Assembly: GCA_023333565.1 (NCBI GenBank)
Contig: JAJKFH010000227.1
Coordinates: 2,480,001-2,544,000, forward strand
Length of the DNA stretch: 64,000 nucleotides
Origin: Puffinus mauretanicus
Lineage: Eukaryota > Chordata > Aves > Procellariiformes > Procellariidae
Reading direction: 5' to 3'
Positions 34,290 to 45,172 of this stretch are shown here, in pieces (positions within the stretch are counted from its first letter, which is position 1; each line of letters begins with the position of its first letter). A program made the translations under genes and the position numbers. The notes below the pieces were generated by a model. It was not told the origin of the DNA. It did no database searches and saw only the letters and a list, made by a program, of their open reading frames with translations.

Positions 34290-35370
34290 CTTTGCAAATT
34301 ATAGGGAGGAAAATGGAGGTAAAAGAACAGGATGCTTTTGAAAGTTGAAAAGACGTTTGCTGCTAGTTTATTGTGTCTGCTTCTGGAAGACCTTTGCATA
34401 CCCTTTTCAATGATCAGACATGGCTGTTTTGGACAGCGATCCGTACCTAGCCTGAACGTTGATTCGGTGCGGGGTTTACTGGAAGCGAAGCAGTGAGGAA
34501 GGCAGGGGATGTCAGTCTGTCCTGGCTGTCTGCTAACCATGCCAGTGTGCTATACGTCCTGCCATACGATGGGGAAGAGGCCAGACCAGCTTTGCCTTTC
34601 CCATTGGATTTTTTAACTTCTATGTCCTACTGCATTTGCTCCGTGCCCGCTTCGGGACAGATGTTGGGAAATGCCTTTCCAGGGCACGGCAGCCACGAAC
34701 CGCTGCTGCTTTCTTAGCGCAGCTGAGCCCCGAGTGGAGAGGAGCACAATGGCACGGCTTTCGTGTATCGAGGCCTCTGGCGACTTTCTTGGCTTTGCCT
34801 GTGGTTGAGCCAATCTCAGCTTAAATGGGAGCTTCGTGACTCGGTCTTGGGGACTTTGAGGCAGTCATTGTCTGGTTCGAGACCGCTCACCCGTGGGGAT
34901 GAAATCATCCACCTCGCCGGGGGGAGAGAAAGAGCAGAAAGCACTATGGGTTTGTGAATGTGCATCTTGCAGATTTGTAGAAAAAGCTTAATATTGAAGA
35001 GAGGCTTGTGTGTTAGTTCTCACTGAAGCCTGTACTTTTGAACCTTGTGGAGTTCCCCCTGAACTGTGGATTTATTGCATTAATAGAATTTATTTTACAA
35101 AGAGATCCTGCTGCAAGCTGCGCCTTGTGAGAAGTGTGGTGGTGTCTGTTGCCGGAAGCATCGCATACATCTCAACTAGAACACGCCGCAAAGTGCTGTA
35201 ATGACTAAACCTGGCATTTCTGTACATTAATTCCTGCCCATTTGCTGAGAAATGATGTCAGTTGTAGAGCTGGCATGATGAGAAGTCTCCTGACTTGCAA
35301 TTGTAAACCACTTTCCACCTGCCTTTCCATATTGGCTCCACGTGGTGGGAAGGAAAATCCATTGTTTAAC
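34290..35370. other. non-coding block, no gene recognised
   Basis: Ordinary mixed-composition sequence. Frames are under 80 codons on the plus strand and unremarkable on the minus strand. A CCACGTGG palindrome lies at about 35338-35345. Confidence 0.55.
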
Positions 35371-35374
35371 ATCC

Positions 35375-35570
35375 ACCTCGACGGGGATGGAGCGCGAAGG
35401 GTCTCGGTTTCCCGCCCAGGGAGGGTGAACTCGGAGGTGAGTGCGTTCCGCACACCGTTTGCCGGGCGCTTTTGAGCGCGGCGGCCGCGACGCTGCTGGC
35501 AGGGGTCTGAAATCCTGCCGCAGCTGAACGGCTCTGGCTCCCCACGCTCCCCCTCTCCGGCCCCCGCTGC
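35375..35570. promoter_or_regulatory. CpG-rich cluster with GCGGCCGC
   Basis: About 24 CpGs fall in 200 bases of about 65% G+C, close to the number expected without CpG loss. The core near 35478-35492 reads GCGCGGCGGCCGCGACGC. The lack of CpG decay suggests germline hypomethylation, as at promoters. The flanking DNA shows no recognisable first exon. Confidence 0.45.
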
Positions 35571-35689
35571 CCTTTCTGCACGAACATTTTCCAAGGGAAA
35601 CCTCATAACTTTTTCTTTTCCCTGTTACTTTGGTCTTCTCGCTCCCCCGGCTCTCTCCCCAGAACACACGTTATTCTCTTTCATTGTAA

Positions 35690-36130
35690 ATGCTTTGCTC
35701 GCTGCCCTTAAGCCCGCGCCCCGAGTTCCACGTGGTCTCCCACCCTTTCCGCAGCTCCAAGCTCACTGAAGATGCTGCTTGGGTTTCCTCTCCACTGATT
35801 GCTTTTCTAGACTCCCCGTTGTTCGGCCGCTCTTGCGTGCAGTCGTGAACTGTGCTTAATCAGGGCTCCGTCCCGGGCCTCCAGGACTCTGTTGCCTGTG
35901 GCCGTGCTTTTCTTCTGGCAGCTTCGTCCTTCATCAATAACTGTGTCACTGTCCTCTGTCTCTTGTTGCTCCTCCAACCTTTCTCAGGGCTTTTTCCCTC
36001 TTCGGAGATTTCCTTTATTCCCTTCTGGCCTTTTTTTAGCCTTTTCTGTTGCTGCTTTTCAAGCTTGGGGCAAAACTTCTGCAAACACCTTTGAAGCCAT
36101 TTCATCTTCCTCGTTGGGATTGCCAGGCTG
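35690..36130. other. pyrimidine-rich strand-asymmetric stretch
   Basis: The plus strand is dominated by C and T (for example TTTCTCAGGGC, CCCTCTTCGG, CTTTATTCCC) for more than 400 bases, with few purine runs. The corresponding minus strand is purine-rich and reads lysine/glutamine-rich in one frame. The skew might reflect transcription-linked mutation or a decayed element. I see no gene. Confidence 0.45.
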
Positions 36131-38018
36131 TGACCAGGTTTAGGGCAGCGCCAAGCAAACTGCCCAGCACTGTTTCGTAGCTTCCTTTAGTCCTCCGAGT
36201 CCTATATTGTCTCTTTATTTAATTAGCAAACTTTCCGGGTCAGAGGCCGTCTTGCTGTGCCCAGAAAGCACCGTGCACATCTCCTGCTGCCAGAGCAGCT
36301 TCCCGGATCCTTCAGTACCGACGGCTGCACAACGCTCTGTGTGGAAGGCGTAGCTGCGACTGACAGCCGTGGGCGCAAGTCCAGTGAAACCTTCCAAGGC
36401 GTAGCTTGGGAAGTGCTTGGCTTGATCATCGTTCAAGGTGAAAGATGTGTTAGAAACACGAGACTGTGCCACTGCAAATGCACTTTGGTTTCCCTTTATT
36501 TGACCTCTCAGGACTGCTCTGTCGTGAGCAAACCAGGCGAAGCTTTGCTTCTGTGCTCTGCTGTGGCTGGCCCAAACCTTAAACCAAATCCCACAATGAT
36601 TAAACCAAAGAGCGTCCAGAATAGATGGTGGCTGATAAAATGCTGTCAGCGTGATGCCTGCACAGTAATCATCTTGTGCTCACCACACAGTCCTCGGGCA
36701 GACACGTGTGCGCTGGTGGAAGAGGATTAGAGCTCGCGATTCAGTTCTGTGTTTGCAGGTGTAACCTGGCCGCTTCATTTCAACTCCTGTTGTGCAAACT
36801 GAAACATTTGGCAGGGTTAATGGGATAAATTCCTTCACTGCAAACCTAATGGCTTCAAAACTACTAAGCTTGCTTATTACGAAGCATTAAAAAGGATTGA
36901 TGGGCAAGTCTTCAGAGATTGCTTGCACTGGGTAAGAGTCTGCCGCTTCGATTACATGGAGTTTACACAAATGTCAGCCTCTCGTTCGCCTGAGTTTTGG
37001 GTGGGATTTATGGATCAGCCAAAGTTGTTGACTTCAGATCCAAACCTGAGCGTGCCTGCATGACAAAAAGCTGTCAGATTTCCAGATCTTAGGTTGGTCT
37101 GTGGCCCATCCCAGCTGCCTCTGAAGAATAGGTCTCTGTTTACCCCCTTGGTGGTTGTTGGGATTGGACTGTTTGCTTTTAAAGAATATCTCCGTTCCAA
37201 AACGGGGCTTGACGTGGGCATATGCTGTTTGCAAACTGAGCGAGATTAACCCTGGATAGCTGTATGGAACTAACTCCAAGCCTCCTGGGTCCTAGTCCAG
37301 ATCCCTAGCAACATGGTTGATTTTCTTCAGACATTAAATCCCTAACAGATTGGCTTGGATGCCTGCAGCAGACAGACCTAGATGTTAAAGTCCTTCCAGT
37401 TTTGGAGGTGTTGGAAGGTGGAGTTTCTTTTCTTCCTGTAAGAGGAAAGATGGACAAGTCTGAAGCTTAAATAGAGTTATTTGGTTTGGATTTCATATCC
37501 ACTTCAAGGATATTTGGGTCTGATCTCTGGTTTAGACCCATCTCCCTTGGAAACGTTAATGCAGTTTGGTGATAGCCTAGAGGCACGCGGTCTTTGGGAG
37601 AAGAGCCAGGCGAATCTCTGGAGGACCGCCGCAAAGCGAGCTTTGGGAATCTAACCTCCTTAGAAAGACCCGAGCATCTCTAATTTCAACAGCCCCCGTT
37701 GTCAGAATGTCAGGCGGTGGGTTTCCAGTGAGATCGGTAAACGTTTAAGTCGGAGTTGGAAATTGAGACAACTTGGCTGCTGTTTGGTGCTGTTTTATAT
37801 AAAGCAGACTAACACAGGATTCCTTGAAGATAGTCTTTCTCCATCTCCCACCGCCTGAAAAGCCACATTAACACACTCAGAAGAAACAACTTCTGCAAAG
37901 CCTGATGTTCTGTGGCTGTATTTACACTGCGGAGAGCTGGGTCTGCGCCAGAAGCTTATGCAAACAACCAGTATCTCAATTCTAACAGACAGGAAGATGA
38001 CAAAGCTCCAAAAGTGGT

Positions 38019-38080
38019 GGGGTCTGGGTTTTGTGTGGTGGGGTTTTTGGGGGTTTTTTGGGGTTTTTTTCTGTTTTTTT
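38019..38080 (+). repeat. G-run/T-run tract, possible G-quadruplex
   Basis: G runs of 4, 3, 4, 5 and 4 (38019-38022, 38026-38028, 38040-38043, 38049-38053, 38060-38063) are separated by short loops (3, 11, 5 and 6 bases), then T-rich sequence follows. Four G runs of three or more with mostly short loops can fold into a G-quadruplex. The G4T5G5T6G4T7 pattern is also a low-complexity type I associate with bird DNA. Confidence 0.7.
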
Positions 38081-40920
38081 TAATGGCAAAATTCCCGACA
38101 ACAGCACTCCTCATGGTGTTTTGTTCTGACAACCAGATCATTGCCAGTTCAGGTCACATCCACAGGATATGAGGCTTTTTAATTGGTTTTGAAATGCTGT
38201 TGACTAGGGAAGAGAGATTTCTTTTTTTTTTTTTTTGCTGCTTAGCAGGATGGCTTGGGCTGGGTTCTGTTTGCTGGATGCGTGTTTGTCTCTGGATAGA
38301 TCCAGTTCCCAGGGGTATCTTTATGACTTTGATGGAGTCAATTTGCAAAGCTACCTATAGGATTTGGATTCTGGCTTTCGCTGGTTTAGTAGTATTTGGG
38401 CATCCAAACACTCAAGGCATCGTTTGAAGGGAGAGCCATGCAACCTTAAAAATAGGGAAAAATCAGCTGGAAACTAACTTGGCCTGCCACACCCGCTTGG
38501 ATACCAGATTTCCTTTTTACTTGGGTTTTCTATGGTGTTACCTAACACCACAAAAAGTGTGCATAGGATTGAGAGATGTAGCTGGAAGGGGTCATGGGGC
38601 GTGCCTGCTTCACGTGGGCATCAAGCTGAGGTTCCTGGGGCGCTCGGAGCTGGTTTTTGCTGCATGGTGGCTGTTGTGCAGTATGCAGAGATGCTGGACT
38701 GGATGTTAAAAGCCCAGTTAGATGTTTCGTTCTCTGTTCCAGAGGTAGCTCATATCTCGCTTCCCATCAGGGCACTGCCTGTTCCGGACATACCTCACTT
38801 CTCTTTGCGGTATGGTAGGAGCAAGAGCCATCGACAGGCCTGGAAAGCATCTTGGGTGCATGGCAGGGCTTTTCTCCAGGGAGGGAAGAGCAGGACACTT
38901 CTTTCCCACACTGGCAGAAAGCATCCCTTTTCAAGAAAAATTGAGAGGCTCCCTCTTAGCCCCGTGTTTCTCAGAATATAATGTTCTGACCAACAGCTCA
39001 ACGAATGCGTCAAGACTCTTGTGATGGCTTGTGGATTTCCAGCTTATGAGTCAGTTAATGGAGAGCAAACGTTTTTGCACTGACACAGCACTGAGGCAGA
39101 TTGGCCACTTGTGTGCATGCCCGGACGGGCGAGCCGCCGAGAGGGGAGGGTCTGGGTCAGCTGCGACTTCTGCTTGGTTTCTCATGATTTTTGACATTGT
39201 TTCGCATTTTTGTGGTGGTTTTGAGGCTTGGGTGGAGAGGTATTAAAGCATGAAGCATTGCAACTGGCTTGGGAAGTCTCTTTAGCACATGCCGGACCCC
39301 CCACGCCAAGACTTTTGAGACTCCAGGGATGGTGCTGTGAGCACTCAGCATTTCCCCATGGGCTGGAAGCATCTCGGATCTGTTCTTGGGCGTATCTGCC
39401 GAGGACGGATGATGGGACAGGGAGAGGCTGGGAGGAGCCTATGCAGAGCTCTCCCACCTATGAGCAGTAAAACATCAAAATCAAAAACTAAGTATAAACT
39501 GCCTAACCCTATAGCCATTCACATAATGCAGGAGTCCTCTGACTTTAAAGGTTTATAGATACTTCACCATACCTGAGGAAGGCAGTGCTGTTTCACAGGA
39601 TGGGTTTCCCAGCCTTGGGAAAAAAATTAGGGAAGTGATTGGTAAATTATTTATATTTCACTGAAAACAATTCTGCTATTTTGTGATTTTGTTTGTTTAT
39701 TTATTTTATTTTTTTTGTGGTGCTGCTGGTAGCTAGGATAGGGAAACTCTGAAGCTTTCTGTATCTTTATCATTTTAATATGACTTCAATTTGAGGAATA
39801 AAAAAAAGACAAGAACAAATGAACTTTTCTTAACGTAACTTAATCTTCCTGAGGAATTTCATGGTGAAATTTAGCTCAAAATGCCGAAGCACCATTATTT
39901 TCTGACTGCACGAATTTGACAACTTGCAAATAAATAAGATTCAGCTGGCTGGCAGAGATCCTTTGCCTTCTGATGTACAAATGTCCAAAGGAGGGCTTGA
40001 AGACCTAAGATCTCTCCTTCATCCAGGCACTTTTTCTCTTGACTCATCCACTTTTCTGTTGAGCTCGTGTCTATGTGGTTAGTGGCCGGAGTGTTTAGCC
40101 AGGACTTCGGTACTCTGCCTGTTGTTTGTTTGTTTGTTTGGTTTTTTTGGGGGGGTCCTTCTGGCTGTACTTTTTCAGTAGAGGTGGTTTAACATGAGGT
40201 TGATCCACTCCAGATCTGTCTAGAGTTGCCTCCAGGATCAAGCACAACTGCTGACGCGGCTATGCCTTGACGTAGCAGTTAAAGCACCTCTACCCTCCTC
40301 TGTCTCGCCAGCAGCTTACCTAAGCATGTTTTTTTAATATTTTAAGCTCCCCAAGGCAGAGATTTTTGTGGTTCAGGTAGTATGTTTTACACGCTGTAAA
40401 ACATTGTATGCATTTATTTTATGATAGGGAAAAAGAAATGAACAGGCATTGCTTCACCTGTCTCTGCCCTTGGTGACTGCTCCTGGATGGAGAGCCTGGG
40501 TTGTGCAATATCATACACCAACACCTTGCAAATGCTGACAGAAAGGCAAATTTTGGTGTCATTTGCACGCACTTTTTCACCGGTATTGAAACCTGGAAGT
40601 GTTTGCAATGCCACCATATTAAAGTGTGGATGTGTTGTTCGGTTAGCAAATGCCTTTTCACGTATGGTCATTTTGCAAGATAAATCCCAGTATAAACGAT
40701 AGCATTCTACTGACTTCTGTGGCAATCTCTGCAAAACACCGTTAAGGCATAGTTCCTTGTGCTAATAACTTCATTATTAATTTATGTGTTTAGGACTAGA
40801 TTTCTGGAGTATTATAGCTCAAAAATAACACAGGTAGACCCCTCATAACATAGGATGCCAAAAGCACGTGGATACCTAAGAATAGGAATCTCCTAAGTAT
40901 CTTTCCAGATCTGCATCGTG

Positions 40921-40987
40921 TCTGGTGTAAAGCCCAGTGTCGTCAGTGGATGCATTCCCAGTAACTCATCGTGCTTTGGATCAGGCC
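40921..40987 (+). mobile_element. decayed old amniote palindromic repeat
   Basis: The copy opens TCTGGTGTAAAG, holds GTCAGTGGATGCATTCCC in the middle and ends GGATCAGGCC. These correspond in order to the GGTGTAAATC start, the GTCAGTGGAGTTACACC middle and the GAATTTGGCC end of an old amniote repeat. Divergence is high, consistent with great age. Confidence 0.45.
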
Positions 40988-42017
40988 TGCAGCGTCAGTC
41001 CTGTTCTCGCAGAAGTCTGTCGGGCTTTCACCCCTTGCAGCGTTGGGTCCAAGTGTCATATCCCCAAAAGTGCAGGTTGGCTTGGTGTAGCCCACCAACT
41101 TCCCCTGTCCCACTGAAATATCCTAGACGGCCACGTGCTTGGAGACGACTTCTGCTAGGATCTTGTCCATAAACGTCCTTTACCCATGCAAATTGCTTTT
41201 CGTTCTTGGACTGCTCTGCATTGGCCAAGCGCTGGCCTCCTGGAGCACTTTTGAAGCAATTTACATGACGTAAGGGACAGGGCAATTACCTTTATGGGCG
41301 TTTTACACAGAAGTGACACCATTCTAACAGTCTGTAACTTATTTTATGCATCTATCATGCTGAAGTAGGCTTTTTAGGCACGCACATAAAACACGTACAT
41401 TTTAAGGCAACATTTAGGAGTTGTCTTAGTGCTTCAGAGAAGACCTGCATCAAGCAGTTTCCTTCTCCATATGAAAGAAATTCATGTTAATTGTCAAGGC
41501 GCTGATATGATCCCAAGGCTAGTGAGAAGCTGGGGGGCAAAGGAAAGTCTGCAGGTTTTGGGGTTAGCATCGGGCAATTAGAGGGGAAGGGGAAAGGCGG
41601 AAAAAGAGAACAACTCCACGGTGAAACATGTGGTTGCTCTTTTGCCTCATTTGCATTGTCAACCTAGTGATTTACACTGGATGAAATTCATTCCAGATCA
41701 TGAGAGCAGATTAATAAATATGTTTTTTGGGGCCTGTTTGAAAAGATATTAGTCTCTAATATGATTCCCTAAAGGTGTGGCACGCCTATGTTTCGCTGAT
41801 TGACCTCTTTCCATGAGTAACACGTTCTCACCCTGACACTGATTTGTGGCATCAGCAATACATAAGGCAGGTTCAGAGGCAGATAAAACGGTTTTTTTTC
41901 TTGCTTCGTCCTGTTCAATTCAGAGTCTATCTTTTAACCTGAAGTATGTTCTTTGCCCAGCCAGGAAGGCCAACCAACTTTTCTTTTTATGATCCTTTAT
42001 TTGCCAAATGTATTAAA

Positions 42018-42041
42018 ATATATATATATATATATATATAT
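42018..42041. repeat. (AT)12 microsatellite
   Basis: Twelve AT dinucleotides in an uninterrupted run, likely length-polymorphic. Confidence 0.95.
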
Positions 42042-42279
42042 TCCTCCAAGCAAGTTGCCAAACAAAACTGTCCTTACTGTGTGTCTGCTCCCGGGTAGCT
42101 CTGCCAAAGAGCGGTTCTGGAAGCTCCCCTCCGGTCTAGGTTTCCTCCTAACTTTAGCCTCGATCTGTGACAGCAGCACGGGAATAGGAGGAAAAGCGAA
42201 GTCTTCCCAGATGGCTGCGAAGACAGAACTCGTATCTTCACCTCTCGTCTTGAGGCATGTTGGCAGAGAGCTGCAAGCC

Positions 42280-43190
42280 TGGAGATTGGTGTGCGCTCGC
42301 GTTCACGCTCTTGCGACGCCGCGTAATTCTCCAGCGTTCCCGATGCATCTGTGCTAAACTCTCTACGAAACACTTCAGTGGCCAATGTCTTAAAAGAGCC
42401 CTCCGGACCAGCTCGATCCAGGAGTGAGCGTGTGGAGATCTGCAAGTTTGTCTCGGGCGGGTGAGTCACTACCCCTCTGAGTCAGTTCCCCCGACAGCTC
42501 GCGAGCATGACTTCATTGCTGTAGGTTTAGACTAACCGATTGCTGAAACTTGCCCAAGGAGAAAGATTAATGACAGTGGAAGTCAAAAGAGTGGGAGTTG
42601 CATGTTTATGGTGAGTCAAGTGAAACGAAGAGCTGGACAAGAGGTGCACGTATTGGGATGTATGTGCTAGCTTATGTCATTGTGTTGACACTGTGTATTG
42701 GAAAGAAAAGCACCGGTATGCGATCGAGATGCACTGGGTTCCTGGAAACTCCAAGAAGGATTTATTAGCCCATATTCAGTGATGCTGAACGGGACTTTGC
42801 AGCTGCCTTTCTGTCCGTTATCCTAAGTTTTAGATCTATGGTTTTAACTGCTGGCGAGTCTGAAAAGCGCGTGGCTTTTTCGTGCAGGCTTCAATATATG
42901 TAAGTGTCCCTATGGAAGGAAGTCTAAGAACTAACAGTAACATAATCCGCTCATCAGCAGCCTGCTGAACTCCCCGAGCTTTTCGCTGATCCTTCCAACT
43001 TCCTTCGCCGGACGGCGCTTCCCTTTGCCTGCAGACAATTAACGACGGCTTTGGAAGGTCGGCTCTTTAATTGCATTGCAGGGCTGGCTTCCGCCGCGCA
43101 GCTGCCGCGGGGAGGCCGAGGTGCCTCCTCACCGTTTGCTTGGCTGTTTCTTCTGGAAACGCCTCGAGGCAGGCGAAGCCCTGCGCTCCA
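42280..43190. promoter_or_regulatory. two small CpG-rich patches
   Basis: CpG density rises at about 42290-42345 (GCGCTCGCGTTCACGC, GACGCCGCG) and again at about 42975-43185 (CGCCGGACGGCGC, CCGCCGCGCAGCTGCCGCGG). The sequence between them is ordinary. No TATA, transcript start or recognisable exon is visible. Either patch could be a weak promoter or a remnant island. Confidence 0.3.
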
Positions 43191-44699
43191 GTCTGATGCA
43201 TTTTGCAGCTAAGATTTCCAAAACCCAGACTGTAAAATCCCCTGACTCTGCACCTGCTATCCATCCTGGAAAAGTTCTGTACCAGCTCAAATATTCAAGG
43301 GGAGATGGTAACCTTAACAGTAAAAACACAAGTGGTGGGAGAAAGAGCAGAGGCTTTCCGTGCAGTTACTGCACAGCATCTAGTGAATAAGTCTGAGCAG
43401 CCCCGTTTATCACCCTGGCTCGAGAGCCAGGCACTGAACTAGGTAGGAAACATCAGTGGCTTCCTGACAGCACCTGCCCAAATGACAGGGCAGGAGCCTG
43501 GCGTTGCCCTTGTCCTCGCTTTGTGGGCAATTGCAAGACTGCAGCTTCAAGCTCTCTGTCCCCAGACCCTGTATTGGCCTCTAAAGCAGAAAAGCAATAA
43601 TATAAAGAAAAGTAATTAAGGTTCGGGAAACTGTTCTATGGAGGGTTTTCTGTTTTGTGTCAGAAATGTAGATCTGGACTCGGGGGTCTGGTTTAAATAT
43701 GATACAATCAGAAACATACGCAGAAAAAGGACCGTTTAATTAAAGAACACTTTTTAGTGCAAACCAAATAAAACACAACAGCTGAAAGCAAGGGGCTGCA
43801 GTGAGGATCCTGAGAGGAGATAAACGCAGAGGAAGATGTGGGTGCTCCGTATCCTCGTGCATAGCATCAACAGAAAATACAAGTAAAGCCAGATGTCGGC
43901 TGGGCTGGCTCAGCTCCAGGTGTGTGCTCTTAACGTTCTGCCTACCTGGGACTGCGCTGGAGCAGCTGGCTCCCTTTCTTGCTCCAGTTCTTGAAGCTGG
44001 TGTGACACCCCCGCGGTGGGATTTAAGGTTTGTGCCCAGAGGGGGAGATTGCTGGGGTCAAAGTGGGCAGCTTTGGGCCAGCTGGGCTTGCCAGCTGCCG
44101 CTCCTTAAAAATGAATGAGAGGAAGAAATTCCTGCCCGGTTTGGTTCTGCTCTTTCCACTCGGGCGACTTTTCTCTTTTTATTTCTGTCCGTTGTTGCCC
44201 CTTCAGGACCCGTGGGCTGTACAGCCCTGCAGCGGGATGGCGGAGCCGGCACTTCCCACCTGGCACCTTTAGACCCCCAGTCCTGCCCCCTGCCCCCAGC
44301 CCACCCCACCAGCTGGGACCCCCAGCCCCAAGGGAACCGGTGGCGGGGTAACCTGCCGAAGGAAGGGGTTGGGTTTGGCTCTCGGTAGCTAGATTTTACC
44401 AAAAGCTCTGGAGCAAGAGGGGCTGTACAGCTCTTCCAGACTCCAGGGTTTTTCTCAATATTTCGTATTAGAACTCCCAATATTCTTGCTTTACACAGAA
44501 ATACGTGATCCTCTCGCATCCCGCTACCTCTTGGCCTCTGTGAGGTCCTGTGGCAGTGAGGTCTTTAAGTTGGTTTTTGGGGTTTTTGTTAGATGTGTGG
44601 AGAAATACTTGGAATTATCCTATTCTGGGGTTCTGTGGAGTTTTCTTTGCTTTGAAGTGTCCCCTTGCTATCCTTGCTAGCAAGTGTCATCTAAAACAA

Positions 44700-44860
44700 A
44701 TGTGACTTTAATAGAAATTTCATAGTAATGTGATCTATTTGGTGAATTCTTCTGTCTTTTAAATTGTCAAGATAATTAATTAACAAAAATTTTCTGTACA
44801 TCACTGTCTATTATACAGTTCCCAAGTAATTTGATTAGAAATCACAGGGGCATTTTGTGG
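44700..44860. promoter_or_regulatory. AT-rich segment with TAATTAATTAA, possible enhancer
   Basis: The segment includes AGATAA (44770-44775) fused to TAATTAATTAA (44773-44783), plus further TAAT/ATTA cores on both sides. The sharp fall in G+C against its neighbours and the homeodomain-type words fit a conserved non-coding element. This is inference from composition only. Confidence 0.25.
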
Positions 44861-45137
44861 CATAGACAAGGCATCTCGTCGGGCATATTTTCATATTTTT
44901 CTGATACCTGATTGAACAGTGGTAATCAGGCAGCAGAAGAAACGCTTATAGCAACGGGGGTGCTGGTGTCCTCAGCAGCGTGCCGAGGGGAGGAAGAGCC
45001 GGTTCCAGGTGCGGATGCTCCTCTGGCTGGGAGAGGAGTTGGAGGCGCAGGCAGGGATTTGTCTCTGGTCGCCTGCGAGCTCGGTGGTGGGGGCAGCGAT
45101 ACAGCTGCTCCCCTGACTCTTGAACCTGTATCTGGCA

Positions 45138-45140
<3 letters not shown>

Positions 45141-45169
<29 letters not shown>
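45141..45169. repeat. A29 homopolymer
   Basis: Twenty-nine uninterrupted As. The 200 bases before it are GC-rich and unlike the AT-rich DNA further upstream, as would be seen if a spliced transcript had been retroposed here. A short AAATCAC occurs both just after the run (near 45167) and near 44841, which could be a weak target-site duplication. No parent gene is recognised. Confidence 0.9.

Positions 45170-45172
<3 letters not shown>

Larger units (their letters stand above)
36130..42000. other. non-coding block, no gene recognised
   Basis: I recognise no gene. One plus-strand frame of 157 codons (36257-36730) and others of up to 149 codons have no family resemblance. The segment 36950-37050 and that near 37,460-37,530 contain phrases (TGGAGTTTACACAAATGT, ACTTCAGATCCAAACC, GTTTGGATTTCATATCC) that resemble decayed old amniote repeats, but not strongly enough to delimit. 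A GTTT tract lies at 40122-40156. Confidence 0.5.
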
